Assembly: GCA_900767675.1 (NCBI GenBank)
Contig: CAAFZX010000007.1
Location: forward strand, 95,095-159,094
Direction: 5' to 3'
DNA: 64,000 nucleotides
DNA from: an uncultured Collinsella sp.
GTDB taxonomy: Bacteria > Actinomycetota > Coriobacteriia > Coriobacteriales > Coriobacteriaceae
Position numbers and translations under genes: made by a program. Shown piece after piece: positions 19,986 to 28,120 of this stretch. The first letter of the stretch is position 1; the number at the start of each line of letters is the position of its first letter. Under the pieces are notes generated by a model. It ran no database searches and was not told where the DNA came from. It saw only the letters and a list, made by a program, of their open reading frames with translations.

Positions 19986-20780
19986 GTGCAATACGACGAG
20001 CATAAACTGGTCGAGTACTTTGCCGACGCCCCTGCGGGCGTCGGTTTTTCCGACCTTGACCTCAATAACATTCCGCACCATATTTCGTGCATCATGGACG
20101 GTAACGGCCGTTGGGCCACGGCGCGCGGTCTTGCCCGCACCGAAGGCCACAAGGCCGGCATCGTCTCGCTGCGCGAGATCATTACCGCCTGCGTGCGCCT
20201 TGGCGTCGACGTGCTTTCGGCCTATGCGTTTTCGACCGAAAACTGGAATCGCCCGCAGCACGAAGTCAACGTTCTGATGCACCTGTTTGCCAAGACGTTT
20301 ATCGATGAGCTACCGCTGCTTAAGCGCGAGAACGTTCGCGTTGTCTTTTTGGGTGATATTTCCGCGCTGCCCAAGAAGACCCGCGACGTCTTTGAGCGCG
20401 GCCTTGCCGAGTGCGCCGACCATACCGGTATGACGCTGGCGCTGGCCGTTAACTACGGTGCCCGTGCCGAGATCACCCGTGCTGTCCGCCAGATCGCACT
20501 TGATGCCGCCGCTGGTAAGATCGATCCCGCCGTTATCGACGATGATATGGTTGCTTCGCACCTGTACACCGCCGGTCTTCCCGATCCGGAGCTCGTGATT
20601 CGCACTTCTGGCGAGTTGCGTCTTTCGAACTACCTGCTGTGGCAGGTTGCCTATTCCGAGTTCTATGTCACCGATACCTATTGGCCCGACTTTGATCGTT
20701 GGGGCCTTGTCGACGCCATTTTGGCCTACCAGGGTCGCGACCGCAGGTTTGGTGGACTGAGTAAGACCGAGGAGGCTTAA
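19986..20780 (+). CDS. uppS: Isoprenyl (undecaprenyl) diphosphate synthase
   Basis: Cis-prenyltransferase that extends farnesyl diphosphate to the C55 carrier lipid for peptidoglycan and other envelope polymers. The 264-residue protein carries the signature IMDGNGRWATARGL, whose Asp is catalytic, followed by GHKAG, YAFSTENWNRP and RTSGELRLSNYLLWQ. It has a GTG start one base after frr. The upstream C5 units could come from dxr and ispG in the same cluster. Confidence 0.96.
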   Translation: MQYDEHKLVEYFADAPAGVGFSDLDLNNIPHHISCIMDGNGRWATARGLARTEGHKAGIVSLREIITACVRLGVDVLSAYAFSTENWNRPQHEVNVLMHLFAKTFIDELPLLKRENVRVVFLGDISALPKKTRDVFERGLAECADHTGMTLALAVNYGARAEITRAVRQIALDAAAGKIDPAVIDDDMVASHLYTAGLPDPELVIRTSGELRLSNYLLWQVAYSEFYVTDTYWPDFDRWGLVDAILAYQGRDRRFGGLSKTEEA

Positions 20781-20782
20781 TC

Positions 20783-21697
20783 GTGTCCGAACGTCCCAAG
20801 GCATCCGCTCCCAAGGCGCCTACTTCCGCGAGGCCCGCGCGTAAGGCCGCCACTGCAGGAGCGCCTACAGCGAAGGGCAACTCCGGTTCGTGGCTGGCGG
20901 GCTTTATCACCCGTGCCGCTGCCGGTATCGTCTATGCCGTTGTCTTTATCCTGTGCTTGGTTTTGGGTATTGTTCCCACGGCCATCTTCGTGTCCGTCAT
21001 GAGCGGTTTGTGCTGCTATGAGTTCTTCCGCATGACGAGGCTCGACGGCAAGGTCGCCAACGAGCGCCTTGGTATCGCTACCGCCGTGCTCTTTCCGCTC
21101 TCGGCACTGGGCGATTCGCTGCTGTTGAACGCCCTGCTGTTCGCTTTGATGCTTGCGGTTGGTATTTGGTATGTCTGGTCTCCGCGCACTCGCATCTCCG
21201 ACATTGCCGTGACGCTCATGGGCCCAATCTACACTGGTTTTATGCTGTCGGCTATCGTGCTGCTGCGCGATGCCGTGCCCGGTTTTGCAGGCGCCCTGCT
21301 TTCGGTGGGCGTTTGCGCATCCCTTTGGGTCTCCGACTCGTTTGCCTACATCGTGGGCAGCCGCATCGGTAAACATAAGATGGTCCCCAAGATCTCTCCC
21401 AAAAAGAGCTGGGAAGGCTTTGTGGGCGGCATTTTGGGCTCTGTCTTGATCTGGCTCATCCTGTGGGCAACGCACTTCTATAAGCTGAGCTTGCCCTATG
21501 CACTGCTGTGCGGCGTGGTCGTCTCCATCCTGGGCGTTATCGGCGACCTCATCGAGTCGCGTATCAAGCGCGGTGTGGGCGTCAAAGATTCCGGTAATCT
21601 CATCCCGGGCCACGGCGGCATGCTCGACCGCAGCGATTCGCTCATCTTTGGCTGCATTACTGCGCAGCTGCTGCTGATGATCGGAGGCGTGCTGTAA
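20783..21697 (+). CDS. cdsA: Phosphatidate cytidylyltransferase (CDP-DAG synthase)
   Basis: Integral membrane enzyme that makes CDP-diacylglycerol for phospholipid synthesis. The 304-residue product has a hydrophilic Ala/Pro/Lys-rich N-terminus (~35 residues), about seven hydrophobic segments and the C-terminal family signature DSGNLIPGHGGMLDRSDS. GTG start 2 bases after uppS. Its stop overlaps the dxr start by one base. Confidence 0.96.
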   Translation: MSERPKASAPKAPTSARPARKAATAGAPTAKGNSGSWLAGFITRAAAGIVYAVVFILCLVLGIVPTAIFVSVMSGLCCYEFFRMTRLDGKVANERLGIATAVLFPLSALGDSLLLNALLFALMLAVGIWYVWSPRTRISDIAVTLMGPIYTGFMLSAIVLLRDAVPGFAGALLSVGVCASLWVSDSFAYIVGSRIGKHKMVPKISPKKSWEGFVGGILGSVLIWLILWATHFYKLSLPYALLCGVVVSILGVIGDLIESRIKRGVGVKDSGNLIPGHGGMLDRSDSLIFGCITAQLLLMIGGVL

Positions 21698-22884
21698 TGG
21701 CGTATCAGACCACCTACGGTCCCGACGGGCGTCTTCGTGTTGCCATTCTGGGCTGTACGGGTTCTATCGGCACTCAGGCGCTCGACGTGTGCCGTCAGCA
21801 TGCCGATCGCCTGCAGGTGACGGCGCTTTCCGTTAACTCCAGCACCTCCGAGCTCGTTGCCGCTGCCCGTGAGTTCTCGGTTCCGGCGGTTGCCGTGGCG
21901 GACGCCTCCCATGGCGCTGACGCGGTGCTGCAGGAACTGCCCGAGGGCACGGAGCTCGGCGTTGGCGCACAGGCCGTGTGCGAGCTCGCATGCCGCGATG
22001 ATGTCGACTGCGTGCTCGTGGCCATCGTGGGCGCTGCCGGTCTCGAGGCGAGCCATGCTGTTCTGTCCTCGAACAAGCGTCTTGCTCTGGCCAACAAGGA
22101 GTCGCTCGTCGTCGGTGGCGATCTGCTTATGCCGTTGGCGCAGCCGGGCCAGCTTATCCCGGTCGACTCCGAGCATTCCGCCATCTACCAGTGCTATCTG
22201 GGCGAAAATCCGCGCGAGGCTCACTGCATTTGGCTTACCTGCTCGGGTGGCCCTTTCTTTGGCCGCACGCGTGATGAGCTCGATCGCGTGACGCGCGCCG
22301 ATGCCCTGGCGCATCCCACGTGGGCTATGGGTGCCAAGATCACGATTGACTCCGCCACCCTCATGAACAAAGGTCTGGAGCGTATCGAGGCCATGCATCT
22401 GTTTGGCTGCGATCTTGATTTCATTAACGTGGTCGTGCAGCGCCAGTCTAAGATTCACTCCATGGTCGAGTTTGCCGATGGCTCCGTGATGGCGCATCTC
22501 GGCGCCTCCGACATGCGCATTCCCATCCAGTTTGCCTTCTCGTATCCCGAGCGTTGGGATACGCCGGCTCCGCGTATTGATTTCCGTGAGTTGGGGCAGC
22601 TTACCTTTGACGCGGCCGATATGGATACCTTCCGCTGCCTTGCGCTGGCCGAACGTGCCGGCAAAACGGGCGGCACCATGCCATGCGTGCTCAATGCCGC
22701 CAACGAGGTCGCCGTCGATGCCTTCCTGCATGATGACTGCAGCTTTACCGATATCGATCGCATTGTGGAATCCTGCATGGATGTTCACGATGTGCAGGCG
22801 GTCGATTCGTTTGAACAGCTTCGCGACATCGATGCGTGGGCGCGTGAAAAGGCCGCGCAGGTGCTCGCCGCAACCCGTTCTTAA
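21697..22884 (+). CDS. dxr: 1-deoxy-D-xylulose 5-phosphate reductoisomerase
   Basis: First committed step of the MEP isoprenoid pathway, converting DXP to MEP with NADPH. The 395-residue protein has the Rossmann motif GCTGSIGTQALDV near residue 14, ALANKESLVVGG, and the metal-binding VDSEHSAIYQC segment. It overlaps cdsA by one base. Together with ispG it indicates that this organism uses the MEP pathway. Confidence 0.97.
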   Translation: MAYQTTYGPDGRLRVAILGCTGSIGTQALDVCRQHADRLQVTALSVNSSTSELVAAAREFSVPAVAVADASHGADAVLQELPEGTELGVGAQAVCELACRDDVDCVLVAIVGAAGLEASHAVLSSNKRLALANKESLVVGGDLLMPLAQPGQLIPVDSEHSAIYQCYLGENPREAHCIWLTCSGGPFFGRTRDELDRVTRADALAHPTWAMGAKITIDSATLMNKGLERIEAMHLFGCDLDFINVVVQRQSKIHSMVEFADGSVMAHLGASDMRIPIQFAFSYPERWDTPAPRIDFRELGQLTFDAADMDTFRCLALAERAGKTGGTMPCVLNAANEVAVDAFLHDDCSFTDIDRIVESCMDVHDVQAVDSFEQLRDIDAWAREKAAQVLAATRS

Positions 22885-22909
22885 CCCATAAGGATTGCTT
22901 TTTCGTTTT

Positions 22910-24271
22910 ATGGATACTGTTCTGAGCGTTCTCTCATCGGTCTTTTGGGGCCTGCTGATGCTTTCCGTCCTCGTGTTTTTGCACGAGGGCGGCCACTTTT
23001 TGGCGGCGCGTGCCTGCGGCGTCCGCGTTACTGAGTTCTTCTTGGGCCTGCCGTGCCGCTTTGATATCCATCACACATCGCGTCGCATTGGAACCAAGTT
23101 TGGCGTGACGCCGCTGCTGCTGGGTGGCTATGCCGCCATTTGCGGCATGGATCCGACCGACGTTTCGTGCGCCGACCGCGTGCTTGCGGCCATCTATCGC
23201 CACGGCCGTGTGACGGTGGCCGATCTTGCCGTCGAGCTCGAGCTTTCCGAGGAGGATGTGCTCGAGGCCTGTGCTTTGCTGTTGGGCTGGGGCTCCATCG
23301 CTCCCTGGTATGAAGAAGGGGAAAAGCCTTCGCCTAGTTACTATCCCACCAAGTACCAGACCCTGCCGCGCGACGCGGCGGGTTATACCACCTTTGACGG
23401 CCGTCGGTTCGATCGCGAGCATGCGACTGCCGAGGGCGATGTATGGGAACTGCCGTGCGGCGAGGCCGAATTCCTTGCACGCGAGCGCTCTCACACCTAT
23501 TTGGGCCAGGGCTTTGTCAAGCGTGCCTTTATGCTGCTTGCGGGCATTATCGTCAATATCCTGACGGGCTTTTTGCTCCTTATGAGCATCTATTCCATCG
23601 CCGGTGTCACCGTGCCGGTGGATACTAACGTGATCGGCCAGGTTGACGAAGGCTCGATTGCCGCCGCGGCGGGAATCGAGGGCGGCGACGCGATTCTTTC
23701 GGTCGACGGAGTATCGTGCTCTACCTGGATGGACGTTTACGATGCCATCGGCAAGGCTGCCGGTAAGGACGATATCGCCATTGAGTACGAGCGTGACGGC
23801 AAGCAGCATACGACCACGGTTGCACTTAAAGAGGGCGAGCGTCTAGGTGTGTATGCCTCTACGCAGGTGGTTCGTTTAGACCCCATCACGTCGGCTCGCC
23901 TGTCGTTCTCCTATGTCGTGCAGACGGCGGAGGGCGTGATGCGCCTGCTCCAGCCGCAGCATACGATGGAGATTCTCGATCAGTCCTCTTCAATCGTGGG
24001 TATTAGCGTTATGTCCTCACAGGCCGCTGCTGCCGGCCCTGCCACGTTCCTTTCGTTTGCCGCCCTCATTTCGTTCTCTCTTGGCTTTATGAACCTGCTG
24101 CCCATCCCGCCACTCGATGGCGGCAAGCTGGTCATCGAGATCATTCAGAAGATTGCGGGCCGCGAGCTTCCGCTCAAGGTCCAGACGATTGGGAGCTATG
24201 TGGGCATCGCGCTCTTTGCGCTGCTGTTTGTCTATATGCTTCGTTCCGACATCCTTCGATTTATTCTGTAG
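22910..24271 (+). CDS. rseP: RseP/RasP-type site-2 membrane metalloprotease
   Basis: Intramembrane zinc protease (M50) that cleaves anti-sigma factors and signal-peptide remnants. The 453-residue product has HEGGH at residues 25-29, a PDZ domain at about 240-320 and the third catalytic segment LLPIPPLDGG near the C-terminus. Residues 81-200, between the HEGGH helix and the second membrane segment, hold a soluble insert. Its first half (86-132) reads like a winged helix-turn-helix. ATG 22910 is chosen; AAGGA at 22890-22894 is rather far, and a TTG at 22895 abuts it. Confidence 0.92.
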   Translation: MDTVLSVLSSVFWGLLMLSVLVFLHEGGHFLAARACGVRVTEFFLGLPCRFDIHHTSRRIGTKFGVTPLLLGGYAAICGMDPTDVSCADRVLAAIYRHGRVTVADLAVELELSEEDVLEACALLLGWGSIAPWYEEGEKPSPSYYPTKYQTLPRDAAGYTTFDGRRFDREHATAEGDVWELPCGEAEFLARERSHTYLGQGFVKRAFMLLAGIIVNILTGFLLLMSIYSIAGVTVPVDTNVIGQVDEGSIAAAAGIEGGDAILSVDGVSCSTWMDVYDAIGKAAGKDDIAIEYERDGKQHTTTVALKEGERLGVYASTQVVRLDPITSARLSFSYVVQTAEGVMRLLQPQHTMEILDQSSSIVGISVMSSQAAAAGPATFLSFAALISFSLGFMNLLPIPPLDGGKLVIEIIQKIAGRELPLKVQTIGSYVGIALFALLFVYMLRSDILRFIL

Positions 24272-24283
24272 GGAGTGTTTGGA

Positions 24284-25366
24284 TTGTCTTTATCCCATCC
24301 TTTGCCTCGCGAGCTGACGCGCCCCGTGCATGTGGGCGGCGTGCAGATCGGTGGCGGCGCGCCGGTGGTGGTCCAATCTATGACCTGCACCGATACCGCC
24401 GATGCCCAGGCAACGCTTGCGCAGGTGTGCGCGTTGGCGCAGGCTGGCTGCGATATCGTGCGCGTGAGCGTGCCCTCCGAGGCCGCGCTTGAGGGTTTCC
24501 GCACCATCTGTGCCGAGTCTCCGGTGCCGATTGTCGCCGATATCCACTTTAACCATAAGCTCGCCATTGGTGCCGTTGAGGCCGGTGCTGCCAAGCTGCG
24601 CATCAATCCCGGCAATATCGGCGATTGGGCCAAGGTTGACGCGGTGATCGATGCTGCGGGTGCCGCGGGCTGTGCGATTCGTATCGGCGTCAACGCCGGT
24701 TCGCTTGAGCAGGATATCGCCGAGCGCGACGACCTCACGCAGCCCGAAAAGCTCGTGATGTCGAGCGAGCGTTTCGTCAAGCATTTTGAAGACCGCGGCT
24801 TTACGAACATTGTGCTTTCGGCCAAGGCCCATAGCGTGCAAACGACGCTCGATACCTATCGAGCCCTGTCCCGTGAGATTCCCCACGTTCCGCTTCACCT
24901 TGGCGTAACCGAGGCGGGTACCAAGCTGCAGGGCACCATCAAGAGCTCGGTGGGCCTTGGTATCCTGCTGTCTGAGGGCATCGGTGACACCATGCGCGTC
25001 TCGCTCACGGCCGATCCAGTTGAGGAGCCGCCGGTCGCCTGGGGAATTTTGCAGTCGCTGGGCCTGCGTCGCCGCGGTCCCGAGATTGTCTCGTGCCCCA
25101 CGTGCGCCCGCTGTCAGGTTAACCTGATTCCTATCGCCGAGGAAGTAACCGAGCGGCTTAAGTACTATACCGCGCCGCTTTCGATTGCCGTCATGGGATG
25201 TGCCGTTAATGGCCCCGGTGAGGCTTCTGATGCCGACCTGGGCGTTGCTTGCGGACGTGGTCAGGCCCTGCTCTTTTCGCATGGCCAGATCATTGGTAAA
25301 GTAGCTGAGGATCAAATTGTCGACGCGCTTATGGCCGAGGTCGACAAACTTATTGAGGAGAAATAA
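24284..25366 (+). CDS. ispG: 4-hydroxy-3-methylbut-2-enyl diphosphate synthase
   Basis: Iron-sulfur enzyme of the MEP pathway that converts MEcPP to HMBPP. The 360-residue product has the family start (TRPVHVGGVQIGGGAPVVVQSMT) and the cluster cysteines in SCPTCARCQ near residue 270. TTG 24284 is chosen because GGGAG (24271-24275) lies 8 bases upstream; the in-frame GTG at 24275 overlaps that site. It is followed without a gap by proS. Confidence 0.95.
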   Translation: MSLSHPLPRELTRPVHVGGVQIGGGAPVVVQSMTCTDTADAQATLAQVCALAQAGCDIVRVSVPSEAALEGFRTICAESPVPIVADIHFNHKLAIGAVEAGAAKLRINPGNIGDWAKVDAVIDAAGAAGCAIRIGVNAGSLEQDIAERDDLTQPEKLVMSSERFVKHFEDRGFTNIVLSAKAHSVQTTLDTYRALSREIPHVPLHLGVTEAGTKLQGTIKSSVGLGILLSEGIGDTMRVSLTADPVEEPPVAWGILQSLGLRRRGPEIVSCPTCARCQVNLIPIAEEVTERLKYYTAPLSIAVMGCAVNGPGEASDADLGVACGRGQALLFSHGQIIGKVAEDQIVDALMAEVDKLIEEK

Positions 25367-27088
25367 ATGACCCGAGCAATGTATATGTCTAAGCTCTATG
25401 CGCCGACGCTCAAAGAGGATCCGGCCGACGCCGAACTTGCAAGCCATCGTCTGCTGCTTCGCGCCGGTATGATCCGCAAGGAGGCCGCCGGTCTCTATTC
25501 CTATCTGCCGCTCGCTTGGCGCTCGATTCGTAAGATCGAGAACATCGTGCGCGACGAGATGGACGCTGCCGGCGCCCAGGAGCTCATGATGCCCATTATG
25601 GTCGATGCCGAGCTGTGGCGTGAGTCCGGCCGCATCGATGCCTATGGCAAGGAGCTCGTGCGCTTCGACGACCGCCATGGTCGCGAGTTTGTGCTGGGCC
25701 CCACGCACGAGGAGACGGTCACGGCCCTGGTGCGCAATGAGCTGCGCTCCTATAAGCAGCTGCCGGTGAATCTCTATCACATCCAGGATAAGTTCCGCGA
25801 CGAGTTCCGTCCCCGCTTTGGCCTGATGCGCGGCCGTGAGTTCATCATGAAGGACGCCTATAGCTTCTCTGCCACGCAGGAGAGCCTGCAGGAGGAGTAT
25901 GACAAGATGAAGCAGGCCTACGCCAACATCTGCGAGCGCTGCTACATCAAGGCTCTGCCCGTTGTCGCCGACTCCGGCGAGATCGGCGGCGACACCTCCG
26001 TCGAGTACATGGCTCTGGCCGACGCCGGCGAGGCCTCACTTGTCTACTGTGACGAGTGCGGCTTTGCTGCCGACGACGAGGCTGCAAGCACCAAGGTCGT
26101 TGTGACCGAGGGACCCGGCGACGGCACGCTTACCAAGGTCGAGACTCCGGGTATGGGCACCATCGAGGCCGTCGCCAAGTTCTTCGGCTTCCCCGAGAAC
26201 GGTACGCGCAAGTCGCTGGCGTTGATCGACGCCGAGGGCAAGCCGGTCGTGGCCATTGTCCCGGGCGACCACGAGCTCAATGACTGCAAGGCCGAGCATG
26301 TCTTTGGCAAGGGCTATCGTATGATGACCGACGAGGAGCTTCAGGCGAACGGTCTGCACAAGGGCTTTATCGGACCGGTCAACCTGCCCGAGGGCATCCG
26401 TCTGGTTTGCGATGAGAGCCTGCGCGAGTCCAAGCAGTGGGCTTGCGGCGCCAACGAGGTCGATTATCACTTTACCGGTGCCTGCCCCGAGCGCGACTTT
26501 ACCGTCGATGAGTGGGCAGATCTGGTCACCGTCGTTGCCGGCGATCCCTGCCCGCACTGCGGCAAGCCGCTTTCTGCTGCTCGCGGCATCGAGGTATCCC
26601 AGGTCTTCCAGCTGGGCACCAAGTACTCCGAGGCCATGGGTGCCACCTTTATGGATGAGGACGGCAAGGAGAAGCCGCTTATCATGGGTTGCTACGGCGT
26701 GGGCGTGTCCCGCTCGCTCGCTGCCGTCGTGGAGCAGCACAACGACGAGCACGGTATCGTCTGGCCGGTCTCCGTTGCCCCGTATGAGGTTGCAGTGATT
26801 CCGCTCGACCCCAAGAAGGAGGAGTGCGCTACCGTCTGCGAGCAGATCGTTGATGGCCTGTGCGCCGAGGGTATCGAGGTCGTCGTCGACGACCGTGACG
26901 AGCGTCCCGGCTTTAAGTTCGCCGACAACGACCTTATGGGCTTCCCGTATCAGGTGGTGCTCGGCAAGCGTGGCCTTAAGAACGGCACCGTCGAGCTCAA
27001 GGATCGTGCCACGGGCGAGCGCGAGGACGTGGCGATCGATGAGGTCGTCGCCAAGGTTTCCGAGCTTGTGAAAGCTGCCCGTCGTTAA
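25367..27088 (+). CDS. proS: Prolyl-tRNA synthetase (bacterial type)
   Basis: Class II synthetase that charges tRNA-Pro. The 573-residue length and the central insertion (~residues 220-390), which matches the Ala-tRNA-Pro editing (INS) domain, define the bacterial type. Motif 2 (FRDEFRPRFGLMRGREFIMKDAYSF) and motif 3 (GCYGVGVSRSLAAV) are present. GAGGAG precedes the ATG, which directly follows the ispG stop. The rseP-proS order is shared with Firmicutes. A terminator at 27119 closes the cluster. Confidence 0.97.
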   Translation: MTRAMYMSKLYAPTLKEDPADAELASHRLLLRAGMIRKEAAGLYSYLPLAWRSIRKIENIVRDEMDAAGAQELMMPIMVDAELWRESGRIDAYGKELVRFDDRHGREFVLGPTHEETVTALVRNELRSYKQLPVNLYHIQDKFRDEFRPRFGLMRGREFIMKDAYSFSATQESLQEEYDKMKQAYANICERCYIKALPVVADSGEIGGDTSVEYMALADAGEASLVYCDECGFAADDEAASTKVVVTEGPGDGTLTKVETPGMGTIEAVAKFFGFPENGTRKSLALIDAEGKPVVAIVPGDHELNDCKAEHVFGKGYRMMTDEELQANGLHKGFIGPVNLPEGIRLVCDESLRESKQWACGANEVDYHFTGACPERDFTVDEWADLVTVVAGDPCPHCGKPLSAARGIEVSQVFQLGTKYSEAMGATFMDEDGKEKPLIMGCYGVGVSRSLAAVVEQHNDEHGIVWPVSVAPYEVAVIPLDPKKEECATVCEQIVDGLCAEGIEVVVDDRDERPGFKFADNDLMGFPYQVVLGKRGLKNGTVELKDRATGEREDVAIDEVVAKVSELVKAARR

Positions 27089-27118
27089 TCGACGATTTCG
27101 CTTGTAGTTCGATATGCG

Positions 27119-27168
27119 GGACGGTCTTGCATTTCTCCAGTTCGGGGAGATGCAGGACCGTCCTTTTA
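27119..27168 (+). terminator. Intrinsic terminator after proS
   Basis: GGACGGTC-TTGCAT-CTCC pairs with GGGGA-TGCA-GGACCGTCC in a long, slightly bulged stem, followed by TTTTATC. It ends the pyrH-to-proS run. Confidence 0.88.
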
Positions 27169-27192
27169 TCTTGTCGGCGTGCACAATCGCTA

Positions 27193-27236
27193 AAAGGAAA
27201 ACCCCACAGCCCATGCGAGCTGCGGGGTTTCCTTTG
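27193..27236 (-). terminator. Terminator of the phosphotransferase gene
   Basis: A strong stem (AAAGGAAACCCCGCAGC read on the - strand, paired across an 8-base loop) lies 32 bases beyond the - strand gene end at 27268. The flanking T and A runs could make it work in both directions, between the convergent proS and phosphotransferase genes. Confidence 0.82.
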
Positions 27237-27267
27237 TGCCTCCGATGCGAAATAAATCGCTCAGATA

Positions 27268-28032
27268 TTACTGATAATCGACGACGTCGATCCAGTTCTT
27301 CAGGAACTCATCGTTCACGTTGCGCTTACGAGCGAGCTCGGAAGCGGCGACGATGCTCGTCCACTGACGCACGACCTGCATAGGCATGTCGGCGCGGTCG
27401 CAGTAGAGCTCCAGGTAGGCCTCGGCCTGGTCCTTGCTGTTGAGCGCAAAGAGCAGGTAGGTGGTGGCAACGTCGGCAGCAGGGGAGCCCTGGGTGGCGT
27501 GTGCCCAGTCGCACACATAGAGCTGGCCGTCGTCGCCGACGATGACGTTGGAGGGGTTGAAATCGCCGTGGCAGACCTTGAACTCCTTGGTCATGCCGTC
27601 CAGACGCTCCTGAAGGTTGTAGCGCGTGGTGGCATTGAGCTGATCAAGGCTGTCGATCATGCGGGCGAACTTGTCGCGCTGACGGTTGAGCAGCGGGGAG
27701 GTGTAGCCGTGGATCTCGATCTGGAGGTCGACGAACATCTCGAGGTACTCACCAAAGCGCTGGGGCTCGGCAGTCATCTTCTCGGCAAGGGTGGTGCCCG
27801 GAACCTTCTCGGTCACGAGCGCCCAGCCGTTGGCGTTCTCGAGCTGGGAAACCTCGAGAGCCTTGGGGCTGCGGATGCCGCACTCATTGATGCGGGCAAG
27901 ATTCAAAGCCTCGTTGAACACGTCGGAGACAGGCTTGGTCTCGTTAAAGACCTTGACGATCTTGTCGCCCAGGTCGTAAACGACCTTGTTGCCACGGCGG
28001 ACGAGCTCGGTCTTGGAATCGGGTAGCAGCAT
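27268..28032 (-). CDS. Aminoglycoside/choline-kinase-fold phosphotransferase
   Basis: A 254-residue protein of the APH/choline kinase-like fold. The catalytic loop HGDFNPSN is at residues 155-162 and the metal-binding CDWAHA Asp at 175; a glycine-poor N-lobe precedes them. The substrate cannot be read from sequence: members of this fold phosphorylate aminoglycosides, choline, homoserine, fructosamine or other small molecules. It lies 88 bases downstream of adhE on the same strand, with a strong hairpin between. AAAGGA precedes its ATG. Resistance should not be assumed. Confidence 0.75.
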   Translation of the reverse strand: MLLPDSKTELVRRGNKVVYDLGDKIVKVFNETKPVSDVFNEALNLARINECGIRSPKALEVSQLENANGWALVTEKVPGTTLAEKMTAEPQRFGEYLEMFVDLQIEIHGYTSPLLNRQRDKFARMIDSLDQLNATTRYNLQERLDGMTKEFKVCHGDFNPSNVIVGDDGQLYVCDWAHATQGSPAADVATTYLLFALNSKDQAEAYLELYCDRADMPMQVVRQWTSIVAASELARKRNVNDEFLKNWIDVVDYQ

Positions 28033-28064
28033 GGTTGCATCCTTTCAACGATGCGATAGAAGCG

Positions 28065-28103
28065 ACGGCGGGGGTGTGTGAAACACCCGTGCACCCCCGC
28101 CGT
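28065..28103 (-). repeat. GC-rich hairpin between adhE and the phosphotransferase gene
   Basis: ACGGCGGGGGTG (28065-28076) and CACCCCCGCCGT (28092-28103) form a perfect 12-bp stem with a 15-base loop just after the adhE stop. There is no T run on either side, so it is not a standard intrinsic terminator. It may stabilise the adhE mRNA 3' end or attenuate read-through. Confidence 0.6.
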
Positions 28104-28120
28104 TAAAAACCGTGCTAAAA

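Noticed and set aside
27268..28032. Calling the phosphotransferase an aminoglycoside-resistance gene
   Set aside because: Only the general kinase fold is supported; nothing in sequence or context points to an antibiotic substrate.
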